Of a stretch of DNA of 41,257 nucleotides, positions 37,623 through 41,257 are shown in pieces. Within the stretch, counting starts at the first letter, position 1; the number at the start of each line of letters is the position of its first letter. The notes under the pieces were generated by a model, which worked only from the letters and a program-made list of their open reading frames with translations, was not told the origin of the DNA and ran no database searches. Position numbers and translations under genes: made by a program. The stretch is from Candidatus Babelota bacterium (GTDB taxonomy: Bacteria > Babelota > Babeliae > Babelales > Vermiphilaceae): contig SOKE01000008.1 of NCBI GenBank assembly GCA_004375875.1, positions 1 to 41,257 of the forward strand. The letters run 5' to 3'.

Positions 37623-40502
37623 ATGATTTGGTATTGGCAAAAAAGGGTAGTTTTATGTGGAGTTATTTTCTCTATCTTTGGATTTTTTATTTTTGGTACT
37701 GCAGAATTATCAGGGAAAATATATGGTCTTAAAAAGAACGAACAAGGTACAGATTATAAGGGGGATAAGAAAATAATGAAATTGCAGTCAGAAAAATCTT
37801 CTCAAAAGAAAGAACAATCAATTAAAGATTTTGTTTGTAGGAAAGGGTATAAGCCAGTATATAAAAAAGTTTTAAAAAATGGTTTGACTATTCTAGTTCG
37901 ACCTATACATACCATTCCAGAAGTTTCTTTACAGATTTGGTATAAGGTGGGGTCAAAAGATGAAAAAAGTGGAGAACGGGGCATTGCACATTTAATTGAA
38001 CATATGATATTCAAAGGAACTCAAGGTACAGGATCACTTCCTCTTTCTGAATCTGATATAAATATTGTTGTGCATAAGCTCTCAGGAAGTTGTAATGCCT
38101 TTACTTCCTATGATTATACTGGTTATATCTTCAATTTTCCTACCCATCACTGGAAAGAAGCTTTGCCAATTATGGCTGATTGTATGCAACATTGCGCTTT
38201 CAAAGATGATCATCTCAGTTCCGAAATGAAGGCCGTAATTCAAGAACTTAAGCTGTATCGAGATGAGTATGTTGATTTACTTTTAAATGAACTGCTTGCT
38301 GTAATTTTTCCTGATCATCCGTATCATTATCCGATTATTGGGCATAAACAAGATTTGTGGAGTGTTAGTGGGGAAGATTTACGGTCGTTTTATAAAAAAC
38401 ATTACATTCCAAACAATGCGACGCTTGTTGTTGTAGGAGATGTTGATTACAAAGAAGTATTTGCTTTAGCTGAGCAATATTTGGGTAATATTCAACCAAA
38501 TAAAAAATATCAACGAGCAAAATCTTATCATGCCGATGATATTAGTTCTAAATCGGTTACGCTATATCGCGACATACAACAACCATTTGCATTAATTACA
38601 TATGCAGTTCCTGGTTTAGAGAAAGATGGTGACTATGTATTTGACGTTATTGCTTGGATTTTAGGAAAAGGTAAAGGATCACGTTTATATAGTAAACTTG
38701 TTGATGAATTAAAGCTAGTTACATCTTTTAAGGTTTCTTATGTTGATCTTTTTGAGCATGGACTTTTTGTTTTTTCTTTTGAACCTAAAAAGGTAGAAGA
38801 TTTTGATAAAATAGAGGAGGTAATTCAAAGAGAGATTGATTCCATTGTAAAAGATGGGGCACCTGAGAAGGAACTTGAGCGTGCGCAGAAAAATGTCCGA
38901 ATACGCCTTTATAATCTATTAGAAAGTGCACAAGGACAGGCTTATGAGATTGGTAAATATTATACCGCATTTGGAAATGAACAATATATCTTTACTATGC
39001 TTGATGAGCCATTAGATTTATTGGCAGATAGAATTCAGAAGTTACTCAAAATGTATTTTAGACCTACTGTGCGGCATAAAGGAGCTGTTTTATCATTACC
39101 TGAAGAGGAGAAAAAAGAGTTGCTTCGATTGCAGGAACATTCAGATAAAGAGGATGAAAAAATTTTATCTGCACGGATTAGGACATCGCCGATTGAACCA
39201 CCCGTATATGCTGAACGAGTGACTATTAAGGATCCAGGAATATTTGATTTTCCAAAACCAGAAGTTTTTACCCTTTCTAATGGATTGAAGGTTCTAACCT
39301 ATTGTAATACGGTTACGCCAAAAATTAATCTTGTGATAGAATTCAAGGCTAATTGGTACTATGATTCGACGTCCAAGCCAGGGTTGTACGCTTTTTTGAC
39401 AAAAATGATGATGGAGGGAACTGAAAAATATACAGTGGCACAGCTTGCTGATGAAATTGAATCGCGTGGTATGTCCTTAACGATTTATCCCGGTGGTGTA
39501 ATAATGAGCATGCTGAGTTCAGATTTAGATAAAGGTTTTGAGCTACTTGAAGAAGTTTTATCTCATCCACGATTTGGTAAAGATGAAATTGAAAAAGTTC
39601 GTGTACAGCAGCTGGCTGATATTAAAAATTTCTGGGATGAGCCTCGTTATTTTTCTAATCAATTGGTTAAAGAACGAATATATAAACGCCATCCATACAG
39701 TAAAAATATTTTGGGGACTGAAGAATCTGTAAAAAGTATTACCCGAGATGATTTGATTGCATTTCATGATACATATATTTCTCCTAAGGGGGCGTGCTTA
39801 GCTATTGTTGGTGATCTAAAAGAGTACGACGTCAAAACACAATTAGAAAAAGGACTTGGCACATTCACTGGTTCAGAAATTGCTGATATTGAATTTCCAT
39901 CACTCTCGGTTGTGAAACCGCATGATATTAATTATCGTATCAATCGAGATCAAGTTGTTCTTTGTTTTGCCGGTCTTTCTATTAAACGAAAGAGTGAAGA
40001 CTTTGATAAGCTTTTACTGTTCGATCAAATTTTTGGTGGAGGAGTACTTGGCTCTCTGCACTCGCGATTATTTCAACTTCGAGAGCAGTCAGGTCTTTTC
40101 TATGGGATTAATGGTACTTTGCTTGCTCAGTCAAGTGAACAACCTGGCATGGTAATGGTAAAAACTCTTGTATCGTTGGATAGACTAGAAGAGGCAGAAA
40201 AAGCTATTCGTCAAGTAGTTGCAACAGTTATAGATGACATAAAGGAAGAAGAACTTGCGAATGCTAAACGAGCAGTTGTTAATTCATTGACGAGGAATTT
40301 TGAAACAAATATGCGCATTGCTCAATCGTTTCTTTTTTTAGATCGTTACGATTTTCCGAGAGATTTTTTTGACACCAGGGCTCTAACATTATCAAAAATT
40401 TCGCTTGATGAGGTTAAAGAAGTAGTTAAAAAATATCTGAGGAATGATGCATTGCTTGTATTACGGGTAGGTCGAATAAAGGAAGAGAAGTCAAAAGAAT
40501 AA
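37623..40502 (+). CDS. Exported M16-family zinc peptidase, two-domain
   Basis: 959 residues from ATG 37623, which has GGAG 9 nt upstream; the TTG at 37608 overlaps that site. The N-terminal segment (VVLCGVIFSIFGFFIF) is a signal or anchor. The first M16 domain is active: HLIEH (H123, E126, H127) with the distal Glu near 201. The second half (from about 540, PEVFTLSNGLKVLTYCN) lacks HxxEH, as usual for the paired inactive unit, but keeps HSRLFQLREQSGLFYGING for substrate binding. Such fused pitrilysin-like proteins degrade peptides in the periplasm. The last 20 codons take part in a tandem duplication. Confidence 0.93.
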   Translation: MIWYWQKRVVLCGVIFSIFGFFIFGTAELSGKIYGLKKNEQGTDYKGDKKIMKLQSEKSSQKKEQSIKDFVCRKGYKPVYKKVLKNGLTILVRPIHTIPEVSLQIWYKVGSKDEKSGERGIAHLIEHMIFKGTQGTGSLPLSESDINIVVHKLSGSCNAFTSYDYTGYIFNFPTHHWKEALPIMADCMQHCAFKDDHLSSEMKAVIQELKLYRDEYVDLLLNELLAVIFPDHPYHYPIIGHKQDLWSVSGEDLRSFYKKHYIPNNATLVVVGDVDYKEVFALAEQYLGNIQPNKKYQRAKSYHADDISSKSVTLYRDIQQPFALITYAVPGLEKDGDYVFDVIAWILGKGKGSRLYSKLVDELKLVTSFKVSYVDLFEHGLFVFSFEPKKVEDFDKIEEVIQREIDSIVKDGAPEKELERAQKNVRIRLYNLLESAQGQAYEIGKYYTAFGNEQYIFTMLDEPLDLLADRIQKLLKMYFRPTVRHKGAVLSLPEEEKKELLRLQEHSDKEDEKILSARIRTSPIEPPVYAERVTIKDPGIFDFPKPEVFTLSNGLKVLTYCNTVTPKINLVIEFKANWYYDSTSKPGLYAFLTKMMMEGTEKYTVAQLADEIESRGMSLTIYPGGVIMSMLSSDLDKGFELLEEVLSHPRFGKDEIEKVRVQQLADIKNFWDEPRYFSNQLVKERIYKRHPYSKNILGTEESVKSITRDDLIAFHDTYISPKGACLAIVGDLKEYDVKTQLEKGLGTFTGSEIADIEFPSLSVVKPHDINYRINRDQVVLCFAGLSIKRKSEDFDKLLLFDQIFGGGVLGSLHSRLFQLREQSGLFYGINGTLLAQSSEQPGMVMVKTLVSLDRLEEAEKAIRQVVATVIDDIKEEELANAKRAVVNSLTRNFETNMRIAQSFLFLDRYDFPRDFFDTRALTLSKISLDEVKEVVKKYLRNDALLVLRVGRIKEEKSKE

Positions 40503-40618
40503 TTATTTTTATAAGTAGACATTATGGAAATAATGATGCATTGTTAACATTACGGGTAGGTGAAATCAAGGAAAAATGATAAAAAGAATAATTTTTTTAT
40601 AAGGAGTATTATGAAAAT
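40443..40618 (+). repeat. Degraded 89-bp tandem duplication at the peptidase / ArsM junction
   Basis: Copy 1 (40443-40531) covers the last codons of the peptidase gene plus spacer. Copy 2 (40532-40618) repeats them up to the start of the next gene. Shared blocks are AATGATGCATTG, ATTACGGGTAGGT, AGAATAAT and ATTATG. Copy 2 still spells NDALLTLRVGEIKEK and then a stop, a ghost of the peptidase tail. Copy 2 keeps the good AAGGAG site; copy 1 has AAGTAG. Confidence 0.85.
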
Positions 40619-41257
40619 AATGTATTATCTTATTCTAATGTGTTTGTGTATTTTTACACAATTAAATTACTGTGGATGTTCATGTAGGCCGGGATGTTGT
40701 GGACCGCAAAATACTACAACGCGGCCAGTTGAAAACAAAACGACAGAAAAGACGCAAAAGGAGATAATCCAAGAGGCATATGGAAAAGTCGCAATGGATG
40801 GAGAATCTTGCTGTGTTATTGGTGGTGGATGTTGTGGAGGTGGAGCAGATCTTTCTCAAGATATTGGATATTCAAAGAAGGAGTTGGAAGCATTAGCTGA
40901 AGCAAATTTGGGATTGGGATGTGGCAATCCAATCAGTTTAGGTGAAATTAAACAGGGATATACCGTAGTAGATCTTGGATCAGGAGCAGGATTAGATTGT
41001 TTTTTAGCTGCAGAAAAGGTTGGGAAGGATGGAAGAGTCATAGGCATAGATATGACCCCTGCTATGATTGAAAAAGCAAAAAAAATGCAGAAAAATATGG
41101 GTATAAAAATGTAGAATTTTGTCTTGGTGATATTGAAAATCTTCCGGTTTCCGATAATTCTGTTGATATAGTTTTGAGTAATTGTGTTATTAATCTTGCT
41201 CCTGATAAAAAGAAGGTTTTTCAAGAAGCATATCGAGTGCTCAAATCAGGTGGAAAA
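40611..41257 (+). pseudogene. arsM: ArsM-like arsenite methyltransferase, frameshifted, runs off the window
   Basis: ATG 40611 has AAGGAG 4 nt upstream. Signal-like MKIMYYLILMCLCIFTQLNYC is followed by a Cys-rich part. ArsM marks follow: SCCVIGGGCCGGG, ALAEANLGLGCGNP, VVDLGSGAGLDCF and [13 protein letters not shown]. At about 41100 the frame breaks: frame 1 stops at 41114, while the -1 frame continues without a stop to the window end with [16 protein letters not shown] and [16 protein letters not shown], both ArsM-like. One missing base explains it. This is either a true lesion or a sequencing error in an A-rich stretch. ArsM adds methyl groups to As(III); a signal sequence on it is odd. Confidence 0.75.

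Overview
The window is AT-rich (by eye about two thirds A+T; not computed) and packed with about 26 genes on both strands. No rRNA, tRNA, CRISPR array or intact insertion sequence was seen. The cell is a Gram-negative-type bacterium: there is an OprB-type porin, an OmpA-domain lipoprotein and many N-terminal signal sequences. Unusually large secreted proteins, an aspartate/alanine exchange module, a two-gene ATP synthase cluster (atpD-atpC) and a class III ribonucleotide reductase together suggest a reduced, host-associated lineage. Candidatus Dependentiae (TM6, Babela-like) is my best guess. This is inference from gene content, not a phylogenetic result.

Layout. 1-3416: the start of a secreted repeat protein (minus), a SAM methyltransferase with a hydrophobic N-terminus, and a DEAD-box RNA helicase. 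3418-10841: a surface/secretion block with a 1535-residue phage-tail-fibre/beta-helix protein, a secreted NAPE-PLD-like metallo-beta-lactamase-fold hydrolase and an OprB porin. 10862-14146: asdA-aspT, which can create proton-motive force from aspartate. 14147-16443: a structured 380-nt gap, a GT28 glycosyltransferase and an OmpA-like lipoprotein. 16611-22692: RNase E/G, gatB, nrdG-nrdD and a small membrane protein. 22846-24301: a two-gene metal-type ABC transporter. 24473-27774: atpD-atpC-herA. 28017-28925: endonuclease IV. 29238-33394: a nusA-infB-WecA-like operon.

33395-33948 is the most striking non-coding region. It has a 50-nt pure A/T run followed by nine exact copies of TTATCCACC, a one-base variant of the DnaA box. 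Four lie in one orientation. Five lie in the other as a tandem array with an 11-bp period. I read this as the probable chromosomal replication origin (oriC). 33949-41257: a family 4 uracil-DNA glycosylase, a secreted clostripain-family protease, a truncated ComEC, a two-domain M16 peptidase, a degraded 89-bp tandem duplication, and an ArsM-like methyltransferase that is frameshifted and runs off the window.

How the parts fit. AsdA/AspT would turn imported aspartate into alanine plus CO2 and so build a proton gradient, which the F1Fo ATP synthase (beta and epsilon subunits here) could use. This would suit an organism that feeds on host amino acids. The secreted lipase-like enzyme, protease, adhesin-like fibre and porin form a plausible host-interface set.
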